DNA of 64,000 bases from DATBAT01 sp036271375 (GCA_036271375.1 DATBAT010000258.1:1-64000); one strand, 5' to 3'; positions 19,034 to 28,628 are shown, counted from the stretch's first letter. Translations and numbers: made by a program. The notes: generated by a model from the letters alone, not told the origin.

Positions 19034-22000
19034 CAGAAACGAAGTGTACCACCCACTTGCATTCGTCTCATGGTGCCGGTTATCCCGAAGATCTGCCCGG
19101 CAGTGGACGAATCCGCGGTGCCGTTTGGTTGGGAAAGGTTCCTGCGATTGATCGCGTTATACGCTTCCCATTGCAGTTCGAAGGCGACCCGCTCGGTAAT
19201 GGGGAAAGTCTTGCTAAGAGACAAGTCCACTCCGACGAAACCTGGCCCTCGGAAGCTATTCCGTCCTGCATCTCCTTGGAGGTATAGACCCGGTTGCGCA
19301 AATGCCGTTGGATTGAACCAGTGACTTGCACTCTTATTCGAGACACTTGGGTCGCCTGTAATGTCAGCCACCAGGGTGCAGCAATCCGAATTGAGCTGTG
19401 ATGTGTCGCCCCAGGTAACGGAATATGGGCGCCCCGATTCCACCGTCTCAATTCCCGAAATATGCCATCCACCGAGAACTGCGTTGGTCACGCCACCTTT
19501 GTTGAGGTACGCCTGGCCCTTACCAAACGGCAACTCCCAAACGTGGCTGAACACCAGTACAAACCTGCGGTCATTGTCCTGCGGACCGCGAGATTCATTG
19601 GTGTCGAAAGGATCAAAGGCATTGTGCAAGCCGAAGTCGTAGGACCGGCCGTAGGTAAACGCGCTGGTAAACATCAGACCGTGGGAATATCGCTTCTGGA
19701 CCTGCAACTGCGCACCTTGATAACCGCTGTTGGTCTGGTTGCTCTGATTGTAGGCATTGGTCAGGAACCCGAAAGGAGCATACGGACGCCTCGCGTCCAA
19801 ACTGGTGCCCGGCCCTGGCAACACGGCGTTGGCATCATAACGATAGAACATGTGCCGCACCGCGTTACCGACATAGGATGCGGAAACCGTCAGGTCGTTA
19901 CCAAACTGGTGTTGGACCGTCGCGTTCCATTGGTCGATGGAATTTTCCGGATTGTGAAAATTCGTACCGAAACCCGTGGAATTCGGGGTGGGATATTGCC
20001 CTGGATTTCCCGCAGCTTCGAGGATGTCGAAGCCGGACACAAAAGCTGGAGGCCCTCCCGCCAGACTGAGAATGGGTTGGTAAATATCGTCTTGCTTAAC
20101 ATTTTGCCGAGTGGCATTCGGCCAGTCGTTGGTAATTGCGCCGAAATTCGCTCCATAAAAGCCGATGGCATAGGTGCGTCCAAAGCCCGCGCGAACGACC
20201 GTGTTGTCACGGACCCGATAGGCAAAGCCCACACGAGGAGCCCATGCGTTGTGATTTTGTTCCACGTCCGCGGTAGCGCTGGTGTCCCCGAAATTGCTGA
20301 CGATTGTATTCGTGTTGGTAAAGTTGAAGTTTGCGATCCCGCCCTTCTGGGGCGAGGTCGGATACCCGAGGTAGTCCCAGCGCACGCCCAGATTCAAAGT
20401 CAACTTGGGAGTAACGTGCCACGTGTCCTGGGCAAAAAATGCTTGGTGAGTATTGTGAGCTTCGGGAAGCGCCGTTGCATAAATCACCCGGCCAAAGCTG
20501 CTGACATCCCCCAGCAGGAATGTAGCCATCGATAGACCGGAACCTGCGACCGCAGCGCTTCCGGTTATATTCTGGCTGAAGCCGTTGCTATCGCAAATAC
20601 CGGCTCCGCAACCAAAATCTCCCTGTGAAGAGGTGTCGCGCCGGTCACGCCAGGCCAGCAATGTATCGCTGCCAAACTTGAAACTGTGAGGGCCATGATT
20701 CCAGGTAGCGATCTCGACGAAATTATAGCTTCCGTAATTGTCGACCTGATGTGAGTGGTCATTGTTGCCGAATGCAAAACCGCCGACCGGCCCTCCGATC
20801 TGAAATCCGGCCAAACCGCCGCAAGCCGAACAAGCATCATTCAGGCCGGGAATTCCGAAGTCCGCAGACGTCGTGGCATTTTGGTCGGGCGCGTCCTGAC
20901 TCCATTGATTGAGCGTCCATCCAAACCGGCCCTCGAGCACGAGGTTCGGGGTAAACACATGCGTAATGTTCCCAACAGCGCTGTTTTGATTTCCACGAGA
21001 GACCGCGCTTCCTGGGAAAATCATGACTCCATAAGCCGGGACCACCGAACTCTGGTCTGCCTTTTGACGGGTAAAGCGGCCAAAGACCTGCGTTGCGCTG
21101 GTGGCCGTGTAATCGATACGAATGGTCCCCAGATTCTGGTTTAAAGGATTTATCTGCGGCGCAATGAAATTGTTATCGGTGCCCGGAAGATTGGGCAACG
21201 GCAACTTGGCCAGCATCGCTTGCACAATAGGATCGAGGCGGTCAGTGGGGACGATGTTGCCGGCAAATTGAGTTCTCCCCACGCCCCCAGGCCCGCCGGT
21301 TGTGGGGTCGTAGATCGGATTGGTGGCGGCGAGGCTGCTGAAGTCGCCGGTTCGGAATGCCGCAATGGGTACGGTGGTCAGCGCATTGCCCCCGGAACGT
21401 ACCCGATAGCCTTCGTAGTAGCCAAAGGCAAAAAGCTTGTTCTTGATGATTGGCCCGCCCAGAGTTCCACCGAACTGGTTGTAGACAAAATGTCCGGGGC
21501 CATTGGGTTCGGAAAATGGATTCGCAGCGAACAGCGCATTTACACGATTGAACTCGTGCGCGCTACCGTGAATTTGGTTGGTTCCGGCCTTCGTGGTGAA
21601 GAGTTGAACTGCCCCGGCGACCTGTCCCAACTCCACATCGTAGTTAGAGGTCACCAACTGAAACTCTTGAAGGGCATCTGTAGAGGGGACGATGGCGGCC
21701 GCACCGCTCACACCTTCCGTGTCATCGACGCCATCGAGCAGTTGCCGATTCATCTGCGAACGGGCCCCGTTCACTTGAAAAGTGTAATTGGCGGAACCGG
21801 AAGTACTGGGGACGCCTTCGTTCCCATTGTCCAGGATCACTCCAGCCTGGATTCCAGCTAGACGCGTTGGATTGCGTCCCTCGGAGGGCAATGACTGGAG
21901 AGCCTTTTGATCAATCGTGCTCCCGAGTTCGACCTTCTCCGTTTGAATCTGGGCGGCCTCTCCTGTCACCGTAACTTTTTCGTTAACGTTTCCCACTTGA

Positions 22001-22338
22001 AGCTGGACGTCAAGGCGAACCACCGCACCGATGGCGACTTGAACTTCCGAATGGGAGGCACCCTTGAATCCCGGGGCGTCAACATCTACTCGGTAGGCCC
22101 CGACAATGAGGTTGGAGACAGTGAAATAACCAGAGCCGTTGCTCTTGCCTATCGACTCCACGCCAGTCTGAACATTCACAACCTTAATGGCAGCGCCGGC
22201 GACTGCAGCGCCGCTGGGGTCAGTGACCTGACCGGTGATTGATCCCGAGACCGATTGTCCTCGCGCTACCGGAGCACACCACGAGGCAAGTATCAGCAAA
22301 CCAGCCAGAAACTGAAATCGAACAGAGAACAACTTCAT
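19033..22338 (-). CDS. TonB-dependent receptor with CarboxypepD_reg domain (Oar-like)
   Basis: 1101 aa, full length. Signal peptide ending ARGQ, carboxypeptidase-regulatory-like domain (GSITGQVTDPSGAAVAGAAI), plug region (IDQKALQSLPSEGRNPTRL, QLLDGVDDTEGVSG) and a very long barrel. It ends in MRRMQVGGTLRF with the terminal Phe typical of outer-membrane proteins. GGAGGAAC lies 4 nt before the ATG, so it should be translated well. It is the first gene of a receptor-TPR-CRTAC1 run. The upstream region contains inverted repeats that may be operators. The ligand is unknown, but the divergent glycosidase-like gene suggests a glycan. Confidence 0.92.
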   Translation of the reverse strand: MKLFSVRFQFLAGLLILASWCAPVARGQSVSGSITGQVTDPSGAAVAGAAIKVVNVQTGVESIGKSNGSGYFTVSNLIVGAYRVDVDAPGFKGASHSEVQVAIGAVVRLDVQLQVGNVNEKVTVTGEAAQIQTEKVELGSTIDQKALQSLPSEGRNPTRLAGIQAGVILDNGNEGVPSTSGSANYTFQVNGARSQMNRQLLDGVDDTEGVSGAAAIVPSTDALQEFQLVTSNYDVELGQVAGAVQLFTTKAGTNQIHGSAHEFNRVNALFAANPFSEPNGPGHFVYNQFGGTLGGPIIKNKLFAFGYYEGYRVRSGGNALTTVPIAAFRTGDFSSLAATNPIYDPTTGGPGGVGRTQFAGNIVPTDRLDPIVQAMLAKLPLPNLPGTDNNFIAPQINPLNQNLGTIRIDYTATSATQVFGRFTRQKADQSSVVPAYGVMIFPGSAVSRGNQNSAVGNITHVFTPNLVLEGRFGWTLNQWSQDAPDQNATTSADFGIPGLNDACSACGGLAGFQIGGPVGGFAFGNNDHSHQVDNYGSYNFVEIATWNHGPHSFKFGSDTLLAWRDRRDTSSQGDFGCGAGICDSNGFSQNITGSAAVAGSGLSMATFLLGDVSSFGRVIYATALPEAHNTHQAFFAQDTWHVTPKLTLNLGVRWDYLGYPTSPQKGGIANFNFTNTNTIVSNFGDTSATADVEQNHNAWAPRVGFAYRVRDNTVVRAGFGRTYAIGFYGANFGAITNDWPNATRQNVKQDDIYQPILSLAGGPPAFVSGFDILEAAGNPGQYPTPNSTGFGTNFHNPENSIDQWNATVQHQFGNDLTVSASYVGNAVRHMFYRYDANAVLPGPGTSLDARRPYAPFGFLTNAYNQSNQTNSGYQGAQLQVQKRYSHGLMFTSAFTYGRSYDFGLHNAFDPFDTNESRGPQDNDRRFVLVFSHVWELPFGKGQAYLNKGGVTNAVLGGWHISGIETVESGRPYSVTWGDTSQLNSDCCTLVADITGDPSVSNKSASHWFNPTAFAQPGLYLQGDAGRNSFRGPGFVGVDLSLSKTFPITERVAFELQWEAYNAINRRNLSQPNGTADSSTAGQIFGITGTMRRMQVGGTLRF

Positions 22339-22407
22339 TTAAGTTCCTCCCTAGGGGACGCAGTAACATCAGGCTGCGAGGGATTCTCATCGTTTCTTGT
22401 TGTCTTT

Positions 22408-22592
22408 ATTGTCAACAATCGTGCTGACATTCGCAGCCCGGCGTGAACGGTAATTCAGGTCACATGTTGGTGTCAAGACAAATGTAGTTGCTCTGGACCA
22501 GAGCTAAGGCGTCTTGGACTACCCGAAGAGTTTTCGGACGATGGTGGCCGATACGGAAAATCTTGGAGGCTAAAGTCAACAGGTATGTTGAC
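22408..22592. promoter_or_regulatory. Cluster of inverted repeats in the divergent receptor/glycosidase promoter region
   Basis: The 485-bp intergenic region between the TonB receptor and the glycosidase-like gene holds three inverted repeats. ATTGTCAACAAT is at 22408-22419. GCTCTGG-A-CCAGAGC, a perfect 15-bp palindrome, is at 22490-22504. GTCAACA-GGTA-TGTTGAC, a perfect 7-bp arm repeat, is at 22575-22592. The first and third share the TGTTGAC half-site. These look like regulator binding sites. No regulator gene is adjacent, so the protein is unknown. I see no gene in this stretch. Confidence 0.4.
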
Positions 22593-22823
22593 AACAGAAA
22601 AAGCGTTCCTATATCTTGGCCGCCGGATCAACTCCGCAAGTTGAATCTCTTTGAGTTCGAGCACGAGCTGGAACTTGATCCCAGAAACCTTTTTGAGAAG
22701 GCCTGCTCGCAGGATCGGACTGCTACTAGGTTGCGGTAATTAGTTGACCGCGATGACGGTAGTCGAAAAGCCACAACAGAACTGCCTGCTTCATCATCCA
22801 ATTTGGAATCTGGAGAACTTCGA

Positions 22824-23951
22824 ATGCATCGAAGGCGCTTTATGAAACTTTCGGGGGCAGCGGCATGTGGGGCGTGGCTGGGTACGTCCTCCGCGCCAGC
22901 GATGCCTTCAGCAATAGGCGCTGATCCAACCGACTGCCGATATGCCCCGCCCGGCGAATACATAAAAGATCACACGCTGGTGCGCCGTGACGGCTGGTGG
23001 CGTTTGTATTCCATCAGTGGAGTCTCTGGCCTCGCCTGGCTTTATTCCGGAAATGAAGAGTCGCTTTCCTGGAGTATCAGCCGGGACCTTAAATCCTGGG
23101 AGCTTCGCGGACACGTACTGCATCCTTCGGAACGGGAAAATACCTACGACGAGGACATGATCTGGGCGCCATATTGCCTGGCGGCGAACCACCGTTACTA
23201 CATGTATTACGCAGGGTGCGTTCGGGGGAGACGCCCTTTGCAGTATGACAGGCGGGGTACGTTCGGCAAATTGCTGGATGCCCCTAATGACGCTTGTTCC
23301 ATCGGCCTTGCAGTTTCGGACGATCTCACCCGCTGGACAAAAGTTTCTGATCCAGTAAAGGGCCTGGGCGTACCCGGCCGCGATCCGAACGTCGTGCGCG
23401 ATGAGAAGAACCGAAGGTGGCTGATGTACACCACCGGAGCTGAGGTCGACGGCCTCGCTGGAGCCTACGTTTCCGAATCTCAGGACTTACTGAATTGGAA
23501 AGTGTTGCGGCCATGCGCAAAATTTCCCCGAGTCCCCAAAAAACGGCAGGGAGGATATACGGTGGACTGCCTCAGTGAATTTGGCAGTGACACCTCAGAA
23601 AGCTTGACGGTCATGCAACACCCGAATACCAATCAGTGGATCATGATGGGCAATTGGCACTACATACTTTCCGACGATCCCACTGATTTTCTGAAAAATG
23701 ACGCCCAACTTTACAACCTGGAGTTTCATGGAAAGACGCTGGACATAGGGTTTGCCGGCGAAATCATTGAGTCCGATGGGAAATGGTACCGCTCCGGCGT
23801 TATGGGTCCGGTGGATCGGTGGAGACTTGCCTTTACCGAGATTGAATGGGTTCCAAAGGGGTTGTTTCGCATCGTTAAGCCCAGCGCTCTCTCAGGCTTT
23901 TGGGGAGCTCACAAAGCCGGAACTTGTAGCAGTTCGCCGCCGTCTTCCTAA
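22824..23951 (+). CDS. Five-bladed beta-propeller glycosidase-like protein (GH43/GH32-like), Tat-exported
   Basis: 375 aa. Twin-arginine signal at the N-terminus (MHRRRFMKLSGAAACG). The body has the spacing of clan F/J propeller enzymes. DHTLVRRDGWWRLY is the first blade, where the catalytic Asp is expected. WAPYCLAANHRYYMYYAG comes next. GRDPNVVRDEKNRRWLMY holds the RDP motif that carries the conserved Asp. An Asp/Glu-containing segment, CLSEFGSDTSESL, follows. The expected role is hydrolysis of arabinan, xylan or fructan-type glycosides, but the substrate is not readable. I use ATG 22824 because GGAGAA lies 6 nt upstream and the Tat motif then starts at residue 3. The gene is divergent from the receptor operon. 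Confidence 0.72.
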   Translation: MHRRRFMKLSGAAACGAWLGTSSAPAMPSAIGADPTDCRYAPPGEYIKDHTLVRRDGWWRLYSISGVSGLAWLYSGNEESLSWSISRDLKSWELRGHVLHPSERENTYDEDMIWAPYCLAANHRYYMYYAGCVRGRRPLQYDRRGTFGKLLDAPNDACSIGLAVSDDLTRWTKVSDPVKGLGVPGRDPNVVRDEKNRRWLMYTTGAEVDGLAGAYVSESQDLLNWKVLRPCAKFPRVPKKRQGGYTVDCLSEFGSDTSESLTVMQHPNTNQWIMMGNWHYILSDDPTDFLKNDAQLYNLEFHGKTLDIGFAGEIIESDGKWYRSGVMGPVDRWRLAFTEIEWVPKGLFRIVKPSALSGFWGAHKAGTCSSSPPSS

Positions 23952-24141
23952 GCCTTCGCGAAAATTCGGGCAGATTCTGGCGAGGATGCTGCGGGATACG
24001 GTGATGGGGATTTCAATCTTGGGAGGCGCTTGCTCGCTATAAGGTAAAACTGCGCGCGATTGTTTCCGGGGTGCTGACTACAGAATTGTCGAACGCGATG
24101 GTCTTTAGCAGGTTGACTCAATTCGGACGAACAAACAAACT

Positions 24142-25044
24142 ATGATCTTGAACCCGATTTGCGCAGCTCCAACTGGAGACAGGGTCGGAGAAGGAGCCGT
24201 GTGGCATACGGCACACTCCGCCGTGTATTGGACGGACATCAGTCGTTTCTTAATCCATCGTTTCACACCCAATGACCGATGTGTACGTAGCTGGTTTTTC
24301 AACGAGCCAGTAACCGCGATGGTGCTCACCGATCGTGAAGATGTTCTTGCCGTGGTTTTGGGATCCAGCGTGATCCTGTGGGAGCCCGCAACCGATACGC
24401 GGCGGTCCTTCGGCTTTGAACTCGACGGATGGCCGAAGGTGCGGCTCAATGACGCGCGAGCTGATCCACGAGGTTCTCTTTGGGCGGGTTCGATGGGCAA
24501 CAATGTGAACCCAGACGGTTCAAGCGGCGAAGTCGTAGGTCAACAAGGAGTTCTTTATCGAATCGATCCAAATGGGCAGGTATCGTCGCACGGTTCCGGC
24601 ATTGGCGTTTCAAACACACTTGCCTGGAGCCCTGACAGGAGAACGTTTTATTTCGGCGATTCGCTGGCGAACATCATCTGGTCCTATGATTACGATGCGA
24701 CGACGGGAGAAATTTCCAATCAGAAGCCATTCTTCTCGGACTATTCGCGGGGTCTTCCGGATGGTTCCACTGTGGATGCAGAAGGGTTTCTTTGGAATTG
24801 CCGTTTCGGTGGCTCATGCTTGGTACGGGTCGCTCCAGACGGAAAAATTGATCGCGTCATTGAAATGACGGCGGAAAGTATAACCACCTGCACCTTCGGC
24901 GGCCCGGCACTCACTACTCTCTACGTCACAACCGCTACTGCTGGAGCTTCCGCCGGCGATCGGCTAGCGGGCAGCCTCTTTGCCCTGGAAACGGGAATCA
25001 AAGGGCAGGTGGAGAATTCGTTTAAGGTTTTTGGCGCCAAGTAA
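24142..25044 (+). CDS. SMP-30/gluconolactonase/LRE family protein
   Basis: 300 aa, full length for this six-bladed propeller family. Diagnostic segments are GDRVGEGAVWHTAHSAVYWTD (metal-binding Glu in GEGAVW), LNDARADPRGSLWAGSM (metal-binding Asn and the family's DPRG), SNTLAWSPDRRTFYFGDS and PDGSTVDAEGFLWNC. The family hydrolyses sugar lactones with a divalent metal, converting aldonolactones to acids. Residues corresponding to the Glu, Asn and Asp ligands are present, so it is probably active. No clear Shine-Dalgarno precedes the ATG. It follows the glycosidase-like gene by 190 bp on the same strand and may act on sugars oxidised by the Tat-exported dehydrogenase nearby. Confidence 0.85.
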   Translation: MILNPICAAPTGDRVGEGAVWHTAHSAVYWTDISRFLIHRFTPNDRCVRSWFFNEPVTAMVLTDREDVLAVVLGSSVILWEPATDTRRSFGFELDGWPKVRLNDARADPRGSLWAGSMGNNVNPDGSSGEVVGQQGVLYRIDPNGQVSSHGSGIGVSNTLAWSPDRRTFYFGDSLANIIWSYDYDATTGEISNQKPFFSDYSRGLPDGSTVDAEGFLWNCRFGGSCLVRVAPDGKIDRVIEMTAESITTCTFGGPALTTLYVTTATAGASAGDRLAGSLFALETGIKGQVENSFKVFGAK

Positions 25045-25107
25045 CCAGTTCGACAAACTCGTGGCCTCCTCCTGAAGCCCGCACTTCAAGACGAGGCCCA
25101 CCTATTG

Positions 25108-25440
25108 TTAGTGGAGCGTTATTGTGGCGTTGATGTGGCTGAAGACATCCAGGTTTTTGCCTTGTAAGAAGGTGAAGCTTGCAGCGGTTGAGGCATTTTG
25201 TGTACCCGAAAACATAAAGTACACGGTTTTGCCGTCCGCACTCGTCCAGGCAGGTACGCCTACCGCGCCCTTTTTCCTTCAAATGAAATTTTAGAATTTG
25301 CGACCTCGGCGGCTTTCGGCGCGTTGATAACGAGCAAGATGGCTGTATGTTCGGGGTGGAAAGGTTTTGAAAATTGATTCCACGAGAACGGTAGGTTGGA
25401 GTTTCCACTGGTAATCGATTTCACGAGGCAGGGACTCTGG
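25108..25440 (-). pseudogene. Degraded 3' remnant of an exported-protein gene
   Basis: On the minus strand one frame reads a plausible C-terminus (VPAWTSADGKTVYFMFSG..., ending ATITLH and a TAA at 25108-25110). Immediately upstream the good sequence continues in a different frame (TAILLVINAPKAAEVANSK), joined by a frameshift near 25260. No start codon or complete gene is present. It looks like the tail of a lost glycosidase or propeller-type protein between the lactonase and CsgG-like genes. The 427-bp gap holds nothing else that I can support. Confidence 0.45.
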
Positions 25441-25471
25441 CTACTCTAGGTTGGAGCAGCCAAGGACAGTC

Positions 25472-26446
25472 CTAGCGCAATTTTGGAAAGCTCTTGACCA
25501 GGTCGCTGACCTTGACGGGTTCGGAGCCCTTGTATTGCGCGACGGAAGAGATGTCGTTCACCGTGGTCACGACCGCTTCGCCTAGGAGCGTGTCGTCCCG
25601 CATCAATATTTTATTGTTGGCGGGGTCCCGAATTTCCCGTCCCGCGCGCCACACCTGCAAGTGATCACCCAACCTCAACCCGTCATGGGCCCCGACGTTC
25701 AGGATCAGCTGGCCTGTTCCACTGGCGTCGGCCACCAAACCGTCGATCACAGGCGCATGTAAGGGCAGTTTGGGGAACGCCTCCTTGAGCTGGGACGAGA
25801 GCTGTGCGATGGCGCTGTCCATGCAATCGTGTATCAGCGGGTTGTTCGCGGTCGCCCCGGTCATGATGGCGATCTGGCTCATATCACGGACATCGATTTT
25901 TACGCCCTTGCGGACAAGTTCGCCTGTGCCCTGAGACACCGCCAATACCTCCGCTGTGTCCGGGCTGACCAGGCGGGTGCTGATCTGGACTTTGGCGGTG
26001 ATGTCATGCTTGGTCTTCATCACATTGCCGCCGAAACCTACGAAGCGCCCACCGGTCCCCCCTCCGGTGGTCTTGTCGAAATAATCGTAGTGGGTGATCG
26101 TCCCCAGGATGATGGCATCCACTCCAAGAATTCTGCCCAGCTTTGCGGCCGTGAGGGGATCGGTGCGGTCGGTGTTAGTGAAATTTTGCTCCGCCAGAAG
26201 TTTGTCGATAGCATTGCGCTCGATCACGCTAACCTTGCCTTCCTGGACAAGCTTTGTGATCAGGAGATCGGCGGCTACTTTCCCGATGTTGGGAGCGCTG
26301 TTATCTGCGAAAGGAGAAGGGCGGGCGCTGCCTTGCACGGCTGCATTGTCGAAGTCGAAGACGGCGACGCGCTTCCTTGGAGGTTCCTGCGCCCAAACCG
26401 AGACCGCCCCCAGGGCCAGTGCCAATACCCACCCGACTGTGCGCAT
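25472..26446 (-). CDS. CsgG/LpoB-like lipoprotein-family protein
   Basis: 324 aa. Signal peptide at residues 1-19 (ALALGAVSVWAQ). A CsgG-family alpha/beta domain follows: KRVAVFDFDN, NIGKVAADLLITKLVQEGKVSVIERNAIDKLLAEQ (quoted here as two adjoining motifs, VAADLLITKL and VSVIERNAIDKLL) and LGRILGVDAIILGTIT. The C-terminal region (NVGAHDGLRLGDHLQVWR) resembles an SH3/flagellar-assembly T-like FlgT fold. CsgG forms the curli export pore, while related proteins act in peptidoglycan or flagellar outer-ring assembly. No Cys lipobox and no curlin genes are present, so the curli role is unlikely. It follows the heme-sensor and FecR genes on the same strand. Confidence 0.8.
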   Translation of the reverse strand: MRTVGWVLALALGAVSVWAQEPPRKRVAVFDFDNAAVQGSARPSPFADNSAPNIGKVAADLLITKLVQEGKVSVIERNAIDKLLAEQNFTNTDRTDPLTAAKLGRILGVDAIILGTITHYDYFDKTTGGGTGGRFVGFGGNVMKTKHDITAKVQISTRLVSPDTAEVLAVSQGTGELVRKGVKIDVRDMSQIAIMTGATANNPLIHDCMDSAIAQLSSQLKEAFPKLPLHAPVIDGLVADASGTGQLILNVGAHDGLRLGDHLQVWRAGREIRDPANNKILMRDDTLLGEAVVTTVNDISSVAQYKGSEPVKVSDLVKSFPKLR

Positions 26447-26566
26447 CTTCCAACCTCTAGGCCGTTATGAATCGTTTTCGCTTCCGACTCCAAGAATCTA
26501 TAGACCGGACCCATCACCGTCAAGCAAGCTCGCGTTGAACGATCCTGATGTCACGTCGGTTGACGT

Positions 26567-27442
26567 CTATCCGTTTTCCAGCATCTTGATGGCTTCCACC
26601 AAACTCTTGCGCATTCTGTTGAAGGAGTTGGCGAGCCCCGCGATTTCGTCTTTGCCTGATACCTGGAATTCGGGCGCGGTCATATTTCCCAAGCTGACTT
26701 CGTTGGCAATCCCGGAAACATGCGTCACTGGCCGAATCACCAGGAGCGCAAGCATTCCGTTTAGCGCCACAAAAATAAGCAGGAAGACTCCGGCGAGTGA
26801 GGCCATGAAGCCGCGGAAGGCGGTACGGGCGCGCTCGATCGGCAACTGCATGGGAGCGGAAATAATCTGCGCGGTGAGAATGTCGCCTACCTTCCATCCA
26901 AAGCCATTATCGCTACCGTATTTTTCAATCAGTGTTCGGGGCGCATTCTCAGCGGTATCGTGACAGTCGAGGCATTTGGGGTCTTTGATCTTCAGTGGGC
27001 GGGCAATGTAGAGCACTCTGCCGTTGGGAGTATCGCGCTCATTGATCAGTTCAGTTTTGTCTGGCGATTGCCTGAAGTAGCGGACGATGTCAGCCTCCCA
27101 ATCGGTCGCGCGATTGACCGGATTGGTCGGGTTCAGGGTCGCTTCCTTGTAGTAATAATCTGGAAATTTCTTGCGCAGCTGACCGAAGTATTCGTTGGCG
27201 GAATATGCCGGGACCGATTGTGGCAAGAAGGCGTACTTCATCTGGGTCTTCAACAGCGGATTGATTTGCGTGCTGGTATAGCTGCGCACCGCCAGCGCCG
27301 CCTCCATCATGATGCGCGCATTCTCGAGAATTTCCTGTTCGGCGTTCCGCTGAAGCAACCGATTCGAAATGTATCCCACCGCTCCGAAGCCGATGACAAA
27401 AATCAGGAGTAGAACGAGGTTGAACTTCACCATTAGTTTCAT
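26567..27442 (-). CDS. Tll0287-like c-type-heme sensor with HAMP domain
   Basis: 291 aa. N-terminal transmembrane helix (LVLLLIFVIGFGAVGYI), a periplasmic Tll0287-like (DUF3365) domain of about 160 residues with a single heme c site CLDCH at about residue 163, a second transmembrane helix (MASLAGVFLLIFVALNGMLAL) and a C-terminal HAMP domain (VIRPVTHVSGIANEVSLGNM). It has no kinase, methyl-acceptor or cyclase output domain, so it may pass a redox or gas signal to another protein. The frame is open further upstream. ATG 27442 is chosen because GGGAGA lies 8 nt before it and it begins just after the FecR-domain gene stop. Confidence 0.82.
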   Translation of the reverse strand: MKLMVKFNLVLLLIFVIGFGAVGYISNRLLQRNAEQEILENARIMMEAALAVRSYTSTQINPLLKTQMKYAFLPQSVPAYSANEYFGQLRKKFPDYYYKEATLNPTNPVNRATDWEADIVRYFRQSPDKTELINERDTPNGRVLYIARPLKIKDPKCLDCHDTAENAPRTLIEKYGSDNGFGWKVGDILTAQIISAPMQLPIERARTAFRGFMASLAGVFLLIFVALNGMLALLVIRPVTHVSGIANEVSLGNMTAPEFQVSGKDEIAGLANSFNRMRKSLVEAIKMLENG

Positions 27443-27447
27443 GTGTT

Positions 27448-28311
27448 TTATCTCCCGCGGGGTGCAGTGGATTCGGCCGTGTCTGGTTTGTACTTCTCTG
27501 GATGAAGAATCGGGTCCCACTCTGGATGACTGCTCATGTGGGCATCGATCGCCCGGCGAAATTCTGGATCGTTGAGTCTGGAGCGAAATCGCTCGACGAA
27601 GCCGCGACGCCACGCGACACCAATTTTCAGCCAAGGCTCGACGTCCGCATAGTTCACTTCGCGATCGACTTTGGGCTCGACCGCCTTGGCGGCGAAGCGC
27701 GCCAGACGCGAGGGTAGAGTGTCGCGGAACGGGACAGGCATCGCCTCTAGGAACGCCGCATCGGGACGAGCCGCCGGGACGACGTTCTTTCCCGCCCGCC
27801 GGGCGAAGAACTGCCCCTGCTTGGCGGGGAGCGGCGACGTTTTTCCACCCGCGGAATTTACCTGGCTTACCGTCCCTGCGCCGGATTCGAAGTAGGCCTC
27901 CGAGCTTTCCGGCGTGGAATGCAGAAGGACCGTTCCTCCCTTGCTGGCAGCGGCCAGTCGAGGACTGGCGTACAAGCAGGGGGCCGTACAGGCGCTGGCT
28001 TCACCTTTCAGCCATCCCGTGAGGATTACCAGTTCGCCTTCCTGCGAGCCGCGTCCCAGGATCAGCAGGCGCGTGCTGCTGCCGAGGGCGATGATCTTTC
28101 CATCGTTCAATTCAAGTTGAGCGAAGCCTTTGTCGGCAGTTTCGAGTATGTCGCCCGTTCGGAGGCGCATGCCCTCGGGAGCTTGCAAGATCGTTGTGCC
28201 GCGGATAAGGCGCACAGGCGCATCTTTTAGCGTCAGAGTACCGATGGCTTGCGCTGCCGCGAGGAGTGGCAGTAACGGCAGCAGTCCAACGAAAATGCGT
28301 GCTAGCTTCAT
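27448..28311 (-). CDS. FecR-domain secreted protein
   Basis: 287 aa. Signal peptide MKLARIFVGLLPLLPLLAAAQA, then a FecR-type domain (VRLIRGTTILQAPEGMRLRTGDILETAD... with LNDGKIIALGSSTRL). This family binds envelope ligands or peptidoglycan, and here it is not linked to an ECF factor. The C-terminal region (residues 180-287) is basic and of unknown fold. A TTG at 28353 would add 14 residues, but the ATG at 28311 places the signal peptide at the N-terminus. It is first in the FecR-heme sensor-CsgG-like run, which probably forms an envelope-stress or redox-responsive unit. Confidence 0.75.
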   Translation of the reverse strand: MKLARIFVGLLPLLPLLAAAQAIGTLTLKDAPVRLIRGTTILQAPEGMRLRTGDILETADKGFAQLELNDGKIIALGSSTRLLILGRGSQEGELVILTGWLKGEASACTAPCLYASPRLAAASKGGTVLLHSTPESSEAYFESGAGTVSQVNSAGGKTSPLPAKQGQFFARRAGKNVVPAARPDAAFLEAMPVPFRDTLPSRLARFAAKAVEPKVDREVNYADVEPWLKIGVAWRRGFVERFRSRLNDPEFRRAIDAHMSSHPEWDPILHPEKYKPDTAESTAPRGR

Positions 28312-28628
28312 GAAATTTTTGATTGCGCGGGACCTCAGCGGAGGAAAAGGCAAAGTCCGGCGAATTCAGTGTGGCCGATACTATTAATGTGAAGTGCCAG
28401 TGTCAAGTGTATGTACGCCGGAGAACCTTGCCTCTAGCCAGCGAAGAAGAACTGCAGAAAATTGCGCTTCAGAATTGACCTGAAAATTCACGAAACTATT
28501 CCTTGCCTTGGGGCTTCGGTCTTGGTGTACACTGCCGTTGCCGAACAGGGTCCGGCACTGTTTTACGTTCAGTTTTTCTTCCCGGCTTGGGAAAAATCAG
28601 CGGTCAATCAACTGCGTGGTTCAGTGGT

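Noticed and set aside
19462..20535. 357-codon plus-strand frame inside the TonB receptor
   Set aside because: Antisense shadow of a receptor with clear plug and barrel motifs.
25022..25408. 128-codon minus-strand frame
   Set aside because: The better protein character is in the other two minus frames of the same stretch, so this frame is a by-product of the decayed gene.
25472..26446. Curli export system
   Set aside because: Only a CsgG-like domain is present. No curlin subunits, nucleator or CsgE/F genes are nearby.
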